From Algoriphagus lutimaris (GTDB lineage Bacteria; Bacteroidota; Bacteroidia; Cytophagales; Cyclobacteriaceae): DNA of 64,000 bases. The position numbers and the translations under genes were made by a program. The notes under the pieces were generated by a model that saw only the letters and a list, made by a program, of their open reading frames with translations, was not told where the DNA came from and made no database searches. Below are positions 48,969-59,252 of this stretch, one piece after another. The stretch spans positions 1,433,151-1,497,150 of the forward strand of contig NZ_JAFIDJ010000002.1 in the NCBI RefSeq assembly GCF_017051705.1. Direction: 5' to 3'. Numbering within the stretch: the stretch's first letter is position 1; each line of letters begins with the position of its first letter.

Positions 48969-49742
48969 ATGATTCATTATAAGACTTCAGAAGAAGTTGA
49001 TATAATTAAAGAAAGTGCCGACATACTTGGCAGAGCCCATGGGGAAGTAGCAAAGTATGTCAAGGAAGGGGTAAAGACCTCTTTCTTAGATAAAATAGCT
49101 GAAGAGTATATTAGAGATCACCAAGGTGTTCCTTCTTTTAAAGGATACAATGGTTTTCCGGCTGCTCTTTGTATTTCTGTGAACGAAGTTGTCGTTCATG
49201 GATTTCCCAGCGATTATGAATTGAAAGATGGCGATATAATCTCAGTAGATTGTGGAGTCTTTCACCAAGGTTTTCATAGCGATTCCGCTTATACGTATCC
49301 TATTGGTGAGGTCTCTCCTTCTGTCTTAGCATTACTCAAGGCCACCAAAGATTCATTATATCTAGGTATTGAAAAAGCTGTTTTTGGAAACAGGTTGGGA
49401 GATGTAGGAAATACGATCCAAAAGTTTGTGGAAGCCAAGGGCTACACAGTAGTTCGAGAATTGGTCGGACATGGAATCGGTCGTAATCTTCACGAATCCC
49501 CGGAAGTTCCCAATTATGGCAAAAAAGGAAGTGGTCCCCTGCTAAAAGCAGGAATGGTGATTGCAATTGAGCCTATGGTGAATCTGGGTACACGAAACAT
49601 TGTACAAGAGAGAGATGGTTGGACGATCCGCACTGCAGATCGGAAGCCTTCCGCCCACTATGAGCACACAGTGGCAATATTTGAAGATAAAACAGAGGTT
49701 TTGACAACCCATAAATACATAGAAGAGAATTTCAAATTCTAA
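48969..49742 (+). CDS. map: Methionine aminopeptidase, type I
   Basis: This 257-residue metalloenzyme removes the initiator Met. The metal ligands are readable: Asp94 (SVDCG), Asp105 (HSDSA), His168 (GHGIGR), Glu201 (IEPM) and Glu232 (YEHT), with the substrate His77 in VHGFP. The start follows secY with a single T between stop and ATG. Confidence 0.98.
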   Translation: MIHYKTSEEVDIIKESADILGRAHGEVAKYVKEGVKTSFLDKIAEEYIRDHQGVPSFKGYNGFPAALCISVNEVVVHGFPSDYELKDGDIISVDCGVFHQGFHSDSAYTYPIGEVSPSVLALLKATKDSLYLGIEKAVFGNRLGDVGNTIQKFVEAKGYTVVRELVGHGIGRNLHESPEVPNYGKKGSGPLLKAGMVIAIEPMVNLGTRNIVQERDGWTIRTADRKPSAHYEHTVAIFEDKTEVLTTHKYIEENFKF

Positions 49743-49743
49743 T

Positions 49744-49962
49744 ATGGCTAAACAGACATCTATAGAACAAGACGGTACCATTATCGAAGCATTGTCTAAT
49801 GCAATGTTTAAAGTGGAACTAGAAAATGGACATCAGTTGATTGCGCATATTTCTGGAAAGATGAGAATGAACTACATCAAAATTCTTCCTGGAGATCGTG
49901 TAAAATTAGAGTTGTCTCCCTATGATTTATCAAAAGGTAGAATTGTATATCGTTATAAATAG
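49744..49962 (+). CDS. infA: Translation initiation factor IF-1
   Basis: The 72-residue OB-fold protein has the standard [62 protein letters not shown] form (positions 11-72). It starts one base after the map stop codon. Confidence 0.99.
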   Translation: MAKQTSIEQDGTIIEALSNAMFKVELENGHQLIAHISGKMRMNYIKILPGDRVKLELSPYDLSKGRIVYRYK

Positions 49963-49968
49963 ACTGAT

Positions 49969-50085
49969 ATGAAAGTAAAGGCATCTATTAAGAAGAGAAG
50001 TGCTGACTGTAAGTTGATAAGAAGAAACGGAAAACTTTACGTCATCAACAAGAAGAATCCTAAGTTTAAACAAAGACAAGGTTAA
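49969..50085 (+). CDS. rpmJ: 50S ribosomal protein L36 (zinc-free form)
   Basis: This small gene of 38 residues lies between infA and rpsM. I read [20 protein letters not shown], then [18 protein letters not shown]. The C-terminal KFKQRQG is the L36 signature. The usual zinc ligands CxxC..C..H are lost except one Cys (residue 14), so it is the zinc-independent type. Confidence 0.96.
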   Translation: MKVKASIKKRSADCKLIRRNGKLYVINKKNPKFKQRQG

Positions 50086-50089
50086 GATT

Positions 50090-50467
50090 ATGGCTAGAAT
50101 TGCAGGTGTAGACATACCAGACAATAAGCGTGGCGAAATCGGGCTTACTTATATCTTCGGAATTGGAAGAAGCTCCGCCAAGGCGATCCTGAGCAAGGCC
50201 GGTATCTCCTTCGACAAAAAAGCAGGTGAGTGGGATGACGATGAGTCAACCGCAATCCGTAACATTATTGCCGAAGAATTCAGAACCGAAGGTGTTCTGA
50301 AATCAGAGATCCAATTGAACATCAAGCGACTGATGGATATCGGTTGTTATAGAGGTTTGAGACACAGAAAAGGACTTCCAGTTCGTGGTCAGCATACCAA
50401 GAACAACGCCAGAACAAGGAAGGGTAAGAGAAAGACAGTTGCTAACAAGAAAAAGGCAACTAAATAA
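50090..50467 (+). CDS. rpsM: 30S ribosomal protein S13
   Basis: The protein is 125 residues. It shows [31 protein letters not shown] and the [25 protein letters not shown] signature (about 88-112). S13 contacts the P-site tRNA and the 50S bridge. Confidence 0.99.
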   Translation: MARIAGVDIPDNKRGEIGLTYIFGIGRSSAKAILSKAGISFDKKAGEWDDDESTAIRNIIAEEFRTEGVLKSEIQLNIKRLMDIGCYRGLRHRKGLPVRGQHTKNNARTRKGKRKTVANKKKATK

Positions 50468-50481
50468 AACCTGATTAGATT

Positions 50482-50880
50482 ATGGCTCAGAAAAGAAACG
50501 ATAAAGCAAAAGGTAAAAAAAGAGTTGTTAAGGTAGAAGCTGTAGGGCAAGTTCACATCAGAGCTTCCTTCAACAATATCATCATCTCTATTACCAATAA
50601 TGCAGGTCAAGTAATCTCTTGGGCTTCTGCCGGTAAAATGGGTTTCAGAGGTTCAAAGAAAAATACTCCTTACGCTGCACAGATGGCTGCGCAAAACTGC
50701 GGACAAGTGGCTTATGACTTAGGTTTGAGAAAAATCGAAGTTTTTGTAAAAGGTCCAGGATCTGGTCGTGAATCAGCGATTAGAACATTGCAAAATGTAG
50801 GATTGGATGTAACGACTATTACAGACGTAACTCCTATGCCGCACAATGGTTGTCGTCCTCCTAAGCGTAGAAGAGTTTAA
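50482..50880 (+). CDS. rpsK: 30S ribosomal protein S11
   Basis: The protein is 132 residues with [44 protein letters not shown] and the C-terminal [19 protein letters not shown]11 lies on the 30S platform. It is 14 bp after rpsM. Confidence 0.99.
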   Translation: MAQKRNDKAKGKKRVVKVEAVGQVHIRASFNNIIISITNNAGQVISWASAGKMGFRGSKKNTPYAAQMAAQNCGQVAYDLGLRKIEVFVKGPGSGRESAIRTLQNVGLDVTTITDVTPMPHNGCRPPKRRRV

Positions 50881-50898
50881 TTTTAAATTTGTAATAGA

Positions 50899-51504
50899 AT
50901 GGCTAGATATACAGGTCCTAAAGCAAAGATCGCCAGAAAGTTTGGCGAGCCTATCGAAGGGCATAGCAAAGCGCTTCAAAAGAAAAACTATCCTCCAGGA
51001 CAACATGGTAGAGGTAGAAGAAAGAAGCAATCAGAATATGCTATTCAGCTTGCTGAAAAACAAAAAGCGAAATACATCTACGGAGTGTTGGAAAGACAAT
51101 TCGCTAAGATGTTTGATATTGCTTCCAGAAAATCTGGAATTACAGGTGAAAACCTTCTTCAGCTTCTAGAAGCTAGATTAGATAACACCGTATATAGAAT
51201 GGGAATTGCTCCAACTAGAAGAGGTGCCAGACAATTGGTTTCTCACAAGCATGTGCTTGTAAATGGTGAAGTAGTAAATATTCCTTCCTATTCTTTGAAG
51301 CCTGGTGATATTGTTTCCGTAAGAGAAAGATCTAAGTCTTTGGAAGCTATTACCAATAGTTTGGCTGGTAGAGGTGCTAATAAATATTCCTGGTTAGAGT
51401 GGGATAGCGCTTCATTGTCCGGCAAATTCGTCAGTGTGCCTTCCAGAGATGATATTCCTGAGAATGTCAAGGAACAACTCATTGTCGAACTTTACTCTAA
51501 GTAA
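50899..51504 (+). CDS. rpsD: 30S ribosomal protein S4
   Basis: This 201-residue primary 16S-binding protein has [37 protein letters not shown], and the S4 RNA-binding domain ([44 protein letters not shown], about 95-140). Confidence 0.99.
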   Translation: MARYTGPKAKIARKFGEPIEGHSKALQKKNYPPGQHGRGRRKKQSEYAIQLAEKQKAKYIYGVLERQFAKMFDIASRKSGITGENLLQLLEARLDNTVYRMGIAPTRRGARQLVSHKHVLVNGEVVNIPSYSLKPGDIVSVRERSKSLEAITNSLAGRGANKYSWLEWDSASLSGKFVSVPSRDDIPENVKEQLIVELYSK

Positions 51505-51542
51505 TTTTACTATTTTCAGCTTTTAAAAAAAGAACAAGATAT

Positions 51543-52532
51543 ATGTCCATACTAGCATTTCAAATGCCCGAAAAAGTGGTGATGGAAAAGGCCGATGACT
51601 TCCATGGCTTGTTTACTTTCAAACCACTAGAAAAAGGCTATGGAGTTACTATCGGTAACGCCCTAAGAAGAATTTTGCTTTCTTCGTTGGAGGGTTATGC
51701 CATCACATCCATTAAGATTCCTGGAGTGGTGCATGAGTTTTCTACCATCGAAGGTGTTGTTGAAGACGTGACCGATATTATTTTGAATTTAAAGCAGGTG
51801 AGATTCAAGAAAGTACATGAGGCTTTCGATGGTAAAATCACTGTGGAAATCAAAAATCAGTCTGTGTTCACTGCAGGGGACATTGCTAAGTTCACTTCTT
51901 CTTTCGAAATCTTAAATCCAGATTTGGTGATTTGTCACATCGACGAGTCTAAAAACTTTGAGATTGAGATCATGGTCGAAAAAGGAAGAGGATATCTACC
52001 AGCTGAAGAATCCAAACCAAAAGAGCAGGTGTTCGGGCAAATTGCCATCGATGCAATCTTTACTCCTATCAAGAATGTAAAGTACAGCGTTGAGAATACC
52101 CGTGTTGAACAGAAAACTGACTTTGAAAAGTTGATCTTGGAAGTATCTACTGATGGCTCTATCCACCCGGAGAAAGCACTTCAGGAGTCTGCTAAAATCC
52201 TGATCCAACACTTTATGTTGTTCTCTGATCAAACTATGGTACTTGACTCTACAGGAGTTGCTGAACCAGAGCCAATTGACGAGGAGTTCTTGCACATGAG
52301 AAAACTGTTGAAGACATCTTTGGGCGATCTAGATCTTTCTGTTCGTGCATTCAACTGTCTGAAAGCTGCTGATGTGAAGACTCTTGGAGATCTTGCCAAA
52401 CTTGAAATTTCAGATATGATGAAATTCAGAAACTTCGGTAAGAAATCTCTTGCAGAGCTTGAGCAACTTATCCAAGAGAAAGGTCTGACCTTCGGGATGG
52501 ATATTTCTAAGTATAAACTTGATGAAGAATAA
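51543..52532 (+). CDS. rpoA: DNA-directed RNA polymerase subunit alpha
   Basis: The protein is 329 residues. The N-terminal dimerisation domain ([42 protein letters not shown], about 28-70) is followed by the C-terminal DNA-binding domain ([25 protein letters not shown], then [20 protein letters not shown], about 262-315). It is 38 bp after rpsD and 6 bp before rplQ. Confidence 0.99.
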   Translation: MSILAFQMPEKVVMEKADDFHGLFTFKPLEKGYGVTIGNALRRILLSSLEGYAITSIKIPGVVHEFSTIEGVVEDVTDIILNLKQVRFKKVHEAFDGKITVEIKNQSVFTAGDIAKFTSSFEILNPDLVICHIDESKNFEIEIMVEKGRGYLPAEESKPKEQVFGQIAIDAIFTPIKNVKYSVENTRVEQKTDFEKLILEVSTDGSIHPEKALQESAKILIQHFMLFSDQTMVLDSTGVAEPEPIDEEFLHMRKLLKTSLGDLDLSVRAFNCLKAADVKTLGDLAKLEISDMMKFRNFGKKSLAELEQLIQEKGLTFGMDISKYKLDEE

Positions 52533-52538
52533 ATAACG

Positions 52539-53072
52539 ATGAGACACGGTAAGAAATTTAACCACCTTGGTAGGAAAGCCGCTCACAGGAAGGCTATGCT
52601 TTCCAACATGGCTACTTCCCTGATTCTTCACAAGCGTATTTCAACTACGCTTGCCAAGGCTAAAGAATTGAAGAAATATGTGGAGCCATTGGTTTCAAGA
52701 GCCAAAGAAGACACTACTCATAACAGAAGAATTGCATTCTCTTACCTGAAAAGCAAAGATGCGATCATCGCTCTTTTCGGTGAAATCAGTTCTAAAGTTG
52801 GTACACGTCCAGGAGGATATACTCGTATTATCAAAACTGGATTCCGTCTAGGTGATAATGCAGAGATGTGTATCATTGAGCTAGTTGACTTTAACGAATT
52901 AATGTTGAAGGATGCTAAACCAGCTAAGAAAACTACTAGAAGATCTCGTAGAAGTTCTGGTAAATCTGCTGCTGATGCTCCTGCTACTCCAGTTGTTGAA
53001 GCTAAATCTGAAGAGCCACAGGCTCCGGAAGCTTCTGCTGATGCAACTGAAGGTGAAACTGAAGAAAAATAA
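52539..53072 (+). CDS. rplQ: 50S ribosomal protein L17 with C-terminal extension
   Basis: The protein is 177 residues, against about 120-130 in E. coli. The core ([29 protein letters not shown], then [25 protein letters not shown]) ends near residue 118. The rest is a basic then Ala/Pro/Glu-rich tail ([19 protein letters not shown], ending EGETEEK) that is probably disordered. It closes the alpha operon; a terminator follows. Confidence 0.98.
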   Translation: MRHGKKFNHLGRKAAHRKAMLSNMATSLILHKRISTTLAKAKELKKYVEPLVSRAKEDTTHNRRIAFSYLKSKDAIIALFGEISSKVGTRPGGYTRIIKTGFRLGDNAEMCIIELVDFNELMLKDAKPAKKTTRRSRRSSGKSAADAPATPVVEAKSEEPQAPEASADATEGETEEK

Positions 53073-53094
53073 GTTGATCAACGACTTTGACAAT

Positions 53095-53129
53095 AAAAAA
53101 GGATTGGACTTTCGTTCAATCCTTTTTTT
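53095..53129 (+). terminator. Terminator after rplQ
   Basis: AAAAAAGGATTG pairs perfectly with CAATCCTTTTTT across a loop of about 10 nt and continues in T residues. It lies 22 bp after the rplQ stop and ends the long ribosomal unit. Confidence 0.92.
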
Positions 53130-53166
53130 ATACCCCATCCATTTATTTTCCTTACCAATAAATCTT

Positions 53167-53174
53167 TAACTTTG
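53167..53174 (+). promoter_or_regulatory. -7 promoter element upstream of carA
   Basis: TAACTTTG matches the Bacteroidota -7 consensus and lies 16 nt before the carA ATG, directly after the rplQ terminator. The region at -33 is T-rich without an exact TTTG. The resulting leader would be very short. Confidence 0.6.
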
Positions 53175-53190
53175 GGCAACTTTCTAGAAA

Positions 53191-54288
53191 ATGATTAGAC
53201 AAAAAGCGACTTTACTCTTAGCAGACGGAACAGTGTTCCATGGCACACTTATCGGAAACGCCGGTACCAATGGCGGCGAAATTTGCTTTAACACTGGTAT
53301 GACTGGATATCAGGAGATTTACACCGATCCATCCTATACTGGACAGATTGTGGTTACTACCACTCCTCATATAGGAAACTATGGAGTGATAGATTCAGAG
53401 GTTGAATCTGATTTCCCAACAGTAGCGGGGATTGTGGTCAATAATTTCTCTGATATTTATTCAAGAATTGATGCTTCTGGTTCTTTACAAGATTACCTTG
53501 TTCAAAATAAAATTACAGGGATAGCAGATGTAGATACCAGAAAATTGGTTAGACACCTTCGTTCAAAAGGAGCGATGAATGCCATCATCAGTTCAGAATT
53601 TGAAGGAGACTTAGAAGGTTTACAAGCAGAATTGGAAAAAGTGCCAAATATGGATGGTTTGGAGCTTTCCTCTCAAGTTTGTACCCAAGAACCCTATTTT
53701 GTAGGAGATGAAAATTCTGAAATCAAGGTGGCATGCCTCGATTTTGGAATCAAGAAAAACATTCTTAGAAACCTGGTTGATAGAGGAGTTTATTGCAAAG
53801 TATTTCCTGCTAAAACCAAATTGGAAGAAATGGAAGCATGGAACCCCAAAGCCTATTTTCTTTCCAATGGACCTGGTGATCCTGCTGTAATGGAATATGC
53901 AGTGGAAACAACAAAAGATATTCTAAATACAGGAAAACCTGTTTTTGGGATTTGTTTGGGCCATCAGATCTTGGCTGAATCAGTAGGGATTTCCACCTAC
54001 AAAATGCACCACGGTCATAGAGGTTTGAACCATCCTATAAAAAATCTGAATACTGGGAAAAGTGAAATTACTTCTCAAAATCATGGATTTAATATATCCA
54101 GAGAAGACTCTGAGAGTAATCCCGAAGTGGAAATCACCCACGTTCATTTGAATGACAATACCGTAGCAGGAATCAGACTTAAAAATAAGCCTGCTTTTTC
54201 CGTGCAATATCACCCAGAGTCCTCTCCAGGACCTCATGATTCGCGCTACCTTTTTGACGACTTTATTTCTTTAATAAACAAAAATTAA
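53191..54288 (+). CDS. carA: Carbamoyl-phosphate synthase small subunit (glutaminase)
   Basis: The 365-residue subunit releases ammonia from glutamine for carbamoyl phosphate, used for arginine and pyrimidines. The N-terminal small-subunit domain (LLLADGTVFHGTLIG; EICFNTGMTGYQEIYTDPSYTGQIV) precedes a class I glutamine amidotransferase domain from about 185. Catalytic residues are Cys255 in FGICLGHQ, His341 and Glu343 in YHPESSPGPHD. The large subunit carB is not in this window. eno follows 21 bp later. Confidence 0.98.
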   Translation: MIRQKATLLLADGTVFHGTLIGNAGTNGGEICFNTGMTGYQEIYTDPSYTGQIVVTTTPHIGNYGVIDSEVESDFPTVAGIVVNNFSDIYSRIDASGSLQDYLVQNKITGIADVDTRKLVRHLRSKGAMNAIISSEFEGDLEGLQAELEKVPNMDGLELSSQVCTQEPYFVGDENSEIKVACLDFGIKKNILRNLVDRGVYCKVFPAKTKLEEMEAWNPKAYFLSNGPGDPAVMEYAVETTKDILNTGKPVFGICLGHQILAESVGISTYKMHHGHRGLNHPIKNLNTGKSEITSQNHGFNISREDSESNPEVEITHVHLNDNTVAGIRLKNKPAFSVQYHPESSPGPHDSRYLFDDFISLINKN

Positions 54289-55590
<1,302 letters not shown>

Positions 55591-55608
55591 ACATTCCGTA
55601 TGTTACAG

Positions 55609-55640
55609 AAAGCAGTCCTTTTGGGGACTGCTTTTTTTTT
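55609..55640 (+). terminator. Terminator after eno
   Basis: AAAGCAGTCC (55609-55618) pairs perfectly with GGACTGCTTT (55625-55634) across TTTTGG, followed by a run of T residues. Confidence 0.93.
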
Positions 55641-55687
55641 GCATCATTTTTGTACCTTGTTAAAATATCTCTCCTATAAATTAGATC

Positions 55688-55975
55688 ATGAGTAAATATT
55701 TCAAATACACGAAAAATTTTTATGTGCTCGGAATGCTCTTTTTTATTTTTTGGATGTTTTTCATCGATTCAAATAATGTGGTTAATCAATTCAGATTGAG
55801 TGTAAAACTGAATGAACTGAATGAACAAAAGGAGTTTTATCAAGAAAGAAAAGAGATAATTAAAGCCGAACGTGAGGAGTTAATGAGTAATCCCGAACTT
55901 TTAGAGAAGTTTGCACGTGAAAAATATCTCATGAAAAAGAGGACTGAAGATCTTTATGTCATTGTTGAAAAATAA
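55688..55975 (+). CDS. FtsB/DivIC-like septum formation initiator
   Basis: The 95-residue protein has a short cytosolic N-terminus, one transmembrane segment at about 11-27 (FYVLGMLFFIFWMFFID), then a periplasmic coiled coil (VKLNELNEQKEFYQERKEIIKAEREEL) and the EKFAREKYLMKKRTEDLYVI ending typical of FtsB/DivIC. The family joins FtsL and FtsQ/DivIB in the divisome. A position after eno is common for ftsB. The end overlaps the next gene by 20 bp. Confidence 0.92.
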   Translation: MSKYFKYTKNFYVLGMLFFIFWMFFIDSNNVVNQFRLSVKLNELNEQKEFYQERKEIIKAEREELMSNPELLEKFAREKYLMKKRTEDLYVIVEK

Positions 55976-56501
55976 AATATTACTCGCATTTATCCTGTTT
56001 TTTTCATTGCAATTTGCTGCTAATGCACAGCGTGAAATATATCAAGATTCTATTCCGTTCAAGGATAGATTATACTTTGGAGGTAATTTTGGGATGCAGT
56101 TTGGTTCAGTAACCTTGCTTGATTTATCTCCATTAGTAGGTGTGATGATTACTCCTAGGTTTTCATCTGGTTTGGGAGTTACCTATCAGTATTTTAATGA
56201 TAAAAGATACATAGGAGGTGAGACCTCTTCTTATGGGGGAAGAATCTTTTCTAGATATAATGTGCTTCCCAATATTTTTACTCAGGCAGAGTTTGAATCA
56301 ATCAATTTTGACAATTATAATATTCTCCAAGACCGGTTTGAAAGGATTTGGGCAAACTCCCTCTTTTTAGGAGGAGGGTACTTTGCACCTTTTGGTCCTA
56401 GGGGAGGAGCAAACTTCACTTTTCTATATAATGTCCTTCATGACAACTTAAGATCACCCTATGGTGAACCTTATGTAATTAGGGTTGGTTTTGTACTCTA
56501 A
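55956..56501 (+). CDS. Exported protein, probable small outer-membrane beta-barrel
   Basis: The 181-residue product has a signal peptide to about residue 24 (FSLQFAANAQ). The mature part alternates aromatic and small residues (RLYFGGNFGMQFGSVTLLDLSPLVGVMITPRFSSGLGVTYQYF) and ends in VIRVGFVL, which suggests an eight-strand outer-membrane barrel. I do not recognise a specific family. Its start lies inside the ftsB-like gene (20-bp overlap), so translation is probably coupled. The next gene, cysE, starts 23 bp later. Confidence 0.85.
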   Translation: MSLLKNKILLAFILFFSLQFAANAQREIYQDSIPFKDRLYFGGNFGMQFGSVTLLDLSPLVGVMITPRFSSGLGVTYQYFNDKRYIGGETSSYGGRIFSRYNVLPNIFTQAEFESINFDNYNILQDRFERIWANSLFLGGGYFAPFGPRGGANFTFLYNVLHDNLRSPYGEPYVIRVGFVL

Positions 56502-56524
56502 ACAAGTGGGCTAAATCACATTCT

Positions 56525-57370
56525 ATGGATTCCTTCATTTCAAAAATTTTCGAGGCTAATAAAAAGTGCTCTGATTGTCCATCTCCTAAAGCAATTCAAG
56601 AGTTTTTCAAGGATTTATTAGGCCTTTTGTTTCCAGAGTTCGCCCACACTAGGTTCAAGGAAAAGATCGAAATCGCTGCCAAATTTTCTATTCTAGAAAG
56701 GTCATTGGCCTCCATTTTATCTAGAAACAATAATTTGCATTCAGGAGATGGTGATATGATAGCACATGATTTTTTTAGAGGTTTGAATACTGTTTATGAT
56801 TATCTCCATGAAGATGTAGATGCTATTTACGTGGGAGACCCTGCGGCAAAATCCAGAACGGAAATATTGAGAAGTTACCCTGGTTTTTATGCCATAGCAG
56901 CTTATAGAATTGCTAATCTTTTACACAAATTAGGTGTTTCCTTAATACCTAGGATGATTACTGAGTATGCCCATAGCAAAACAGGGATTGAAATTCACCC
57001 AGGTGCTACCATTGGGCAACACTTCTGTATTGACCATGGTACAGGAGTGGTAATAGGTGAAACTACCATTATTGGTGATCATGTGAAAATTTACCAAGGG
57101 GTAACTCTGGGAGCCTTGAGCGTAAATAAAGAAGATGCTGATAAGAAAAGGCATCCCACCATCGAAGATCATGTGATTATTTATTCAGGAGCCACAATTT
57201 TGGGAGGGAAAACTATTATTGGAGCAAATAGTGTGATTGGTGGAAATGTGTGGCTTACTAAAAGCGTTCCTGCGGGAAGTAAAGTATATTATCAGACACA
57301 GATGTACCATACTGGCAGAGAGGTGACAGATATGTATGTCTTCAAAAATGATAACAATGAAGTTATTTGA
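56525..57370 (+). CDS. cysE: Serine O-acetyltransferase
   Basis: This 281-residue enzyme makes O-acetylserine, the first step of cysteine synthesis. A helical N-terminal half leads to the left-handed beta-helix with GIEIHPGATIGQHFCIDHGTGVVIGETTIIGDHVKIYQGVTLGA (about 155-200), containing the catalytic His-Asp pair. Further hexapeptides follow (HVIIYSGATILGGKTIIGANSVIGGNVWL). It overlaps the downstream cysteine synthase gene by 14 bp, linking the two steps. Confidence 0.96.
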   Translation: MDSFISKIFEANKKCSDCPSPKAIQEFFKDLLGLLFPEFAHTRFKEKIEIAAKFSILERSLASILSRNNNLHSGDGDMIAHDFFRGLNTVYDYLHEDVDAIYVGDPAAKSRTEILRSYPGFYAIAAYRIANLLHKLGVSLIPRMITEYAHSKTGIEIHPGATIGQHFCIDHGTGVVIGETTIIGDHVKIYQGVTLGALSVNKEDADKKRHPTIEDHVIIYSGATILGGKTIIGANSVIGGNVWLTKSVPAGSKVYYQTQMYHTGREVTDMYVFKNDNNEVI

Positions 57371-58235
57371 ATTAGTAGGAAACACCCCTTTAATAGAGCT
57401 TCAGGCTATTCCGACTAACCCCAAAGTGAAAATTTTATGTAAGCTGGAGGGACAAAACCCAGGAGGAAGCGTGAAGGATCGTGCGGCTTACAATATGATA
57501 AAATCGGCTTTGGATCGAGAAGATATCAAAAAAGGAGATAAGCTGGTGGAAGCAACAAGTGGAAATACTGGGATTGCTTTAGCAATGATTGCCAAAGTGA
57601 TGGGACTGGATATGACTTTGATTATGCCTGATAACTCCACACGGGAACGAGTACTTTCCATGGAAGCTTATGGGGCACGTGTGATTTTGACACCTGCTGC
57701 CCAAACTATTGAGTATTCTAGAACACTAGCAGAAAAAATGAGTGCTGAGGAAGGATATTATATGCTCAATCAATTTGGGAACAAGGATAATTATCTAGCA
57801 CATTATAAAACCACTGGGCCAGAAATTTGGAAGGATACCAAGGGAGAAATCACCCATTTTGTTTCAGCAATGGGAACTACTGGTACTATCATGGGAGTCT
57901 CCATGTATTTAAAAGAACAAAATCCCAAGATACAAATTGTTGGGACCCAACCTACAGATGGATCTAGTATACCGGGCATCAGAAGATGGTCTCCAGAATT
58001 TTTGCCTGCCATATTTGATTCCTCCAGAGTGGATCAGGTTATCGATGTAAGTCAAGATCAAGCTACTGAAATGACCAGAAGAATGGCTAAGGAAGAAGGG
58101 GTCTTAGCAGGGATGAGTAGCGGTGGCGCATTACACGCCGCTATCGAACTTGCTAAAACCTTGGAAGAAGGAGTAATCGTTTGTATTACTTGTGACCGAG
58201 GAGATCGTTATCTTAGCTCGGACTTGTTTGGTTAA
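57357..58235 (+). CDS. cysM: Cysteine synthase (O-acetylserine sulfhydrylase)
   Basis: The 292-residue PLP enzyme turns O-acetylserine and sulfide into cysteine. I choose the ATG at 57357 (MKLFELVGNTPL); in-frame ATGs at 57336 and 57348 give longer overlaps with cysE. Lys40 in GGSVKDRAA is the PLP lysine, TSGNTGIALAM binds substrate, and GTTGTIMGV binds the cofactor phosphate. The GIRRWSPEFLP stretch is closer to the CysM type than to CysK; the A/B assignment remains an inference. It ends 4 bp inside the convergent gene. Confidence 0.93.
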   Translation: MKLFELVGNTPLIELQAIPTNPKVKILCKLEGQNPGGSVKDRAAYNMIKSALDREDIKKGDKLVEATSGNTGIALAMIAKVMGLDMTLIMPDNSTRERVLSMEAYGARVILTPAAQTIEYSRTLAEKMSAEEGYYMLNQFGNKDNYLAHYKTTGPEIWKDTKGEITHFVSAMGTTGTIMGVSMYLKEQNPKIQIVGTQPTDGSSIPGIRRWSPEFLPAIFDSSRVDQVIDVSQDQATEMTRRMAKEEGVLAGMSSGGALHAAIELAKTLEEGVIVCITCDRGDRYLSSDLFG

Positions 58236-59143
58236 CCAAAGATTTTTTTGGTTTTCTCTAATCCTATTTTAGCAACAAGCAAAGCATCCTGTTGATAATA
58301 GGTGGGGTTGAATAGCTCCAAGGAAAGAATTTTGGTACCCCCCATCGAATTTAATGTGGAATAAATTTCGGAATAAGGAGCTATTCCATCTCCGGGATAC
58401 ACTCGGTCTTTATCTTGCAATTCTTCCCTTGCTTTTCCAGAAGGAATGTCATTGACATGGATAATGTCAAAAGCATCCGGACCAAGTAATTTTAATCCAT
58501 TATAGCCAGACCCTCCTCTGTACAAGTGATACACATCAGGTAAGATTTTAGCATCAGAATCATTTGCCGCTGCGGCTACAGAAAGGCATTGGCTTAAGTT
58601 ATGAAAGGGGCCGAATGCTCCCCAGAATTCTAGCTGGGGCATGACTCCTGTTTTCCTTCCCAATTCAATTAATTGAGCATATTTTTCTGCAGACTCTTGT
58701 ACATCAATGGTTCCCTCAGCACCTATAGCAGGAGCAGCCACTCTAGTACATCCGAGCTCAGAAAGCATATTCATTTCTTTCTCCATTTGAAGAAACCCTT
58801 GTTTGGATTTTTCGGCATCCTGAGCCATCCATGGAGCAAAGCCAATGGCATTAAAGGCGATTTGTTTAGAGTCTTTTAGTAGGGAATTTAAAGAGGCAAG
58901 ACTATTTCCTTCTTTCAAATAACCTTCAATATCTGAAATCCATATTTCTATACCTTCAAAGCCTGCCCTTGCAGAGGTTTCAATTGTTTCTTTTAAACTT
59001 AATTTTTGTCCTCGAATGGTACTCGTGTTTAAACAATAATTAAATGTTGTTTTTTTGATTTTATCGGGTTTAGCATGAGTTGCAGTGGTGGATAGAACTG
59101 CGGGTGCAAGCGCCAAGGTTTTAAGAAGATTTCGTCTATTCAT
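58232..59143 (-). CDS. Sugar phosphate isomerase/epimerase-like TIM-barrel protein with Tat signal
   Basis: The 303-residue protein starts with MNRRNLLKTLALAPAVLS, a twin-arginine type signal, so it is probably exported folded. The body is of the xylose-isomerase-like TIM-barrel family: TSARAGFEGIEIWISDIEGYL, AFNAIGFAPW, RVAAPAIGAEG, PQLEFWGAFGP, ILPDVYHLYRGG, FDIIHVNDIP and YPGDGIAPY, with Glu, Asp and His residues in metal-site positions. The substrate is unknown. Its stop overlaps the end of the cysteine synthase gene by 4 bp on the opposite strand. Confidence 0.88.
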   Translation of the reverse strand: MNRRNLLKTLALAPAVLSTTATHAKPDKIKKTTFNYCLNTSTIRGQKLSLKETIETSARAGFEGIEIWISDIEGYLKEGNSLASLNSLLKDSKQIAFNAIGFAPWMAQDAEKSKQGFLQMEKEMNMLSELGCTRVAAPAIGAEGTIDVQESAEKYAQLIELGRKTGVMPQLEFWGAFGPFHNLSQCLSVAAAANDSDAKILPDVYHLYRGGSGYNGLKLLGPDAFDIIHVNDIPSGKAREELQDKDRVYPGDGIAPYSEIYSTLNSMGGTKILSLELFNPTYYQQDALLVAKIGLEKTKKIFG

Positions 59144-59200
59144 TTTAGGCTTATCTATAATTCTTTAATTAATCCGTTTATCTTTCCTTTTTACCGTCTA

Positions 59201-59227
59201 TTAGATTCCTTACAAAATAGAATCTAA
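59201..59227. promoter_or_regulatory. 8-bp inverted repeat in a divergent intergenic region
   Basis: TTAGATTC (59201-59208) and GAATCTAA (59220-59227) are perfect complements 11 nt apart. They lie 25 bp before the start at 59253 and between divergent genes, a good place for an operator. No known regulator is assigned. Confidence 0.4.
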
Positions 59228-59252
59228 TTGGATTTAGTATCGTAATGATGTT

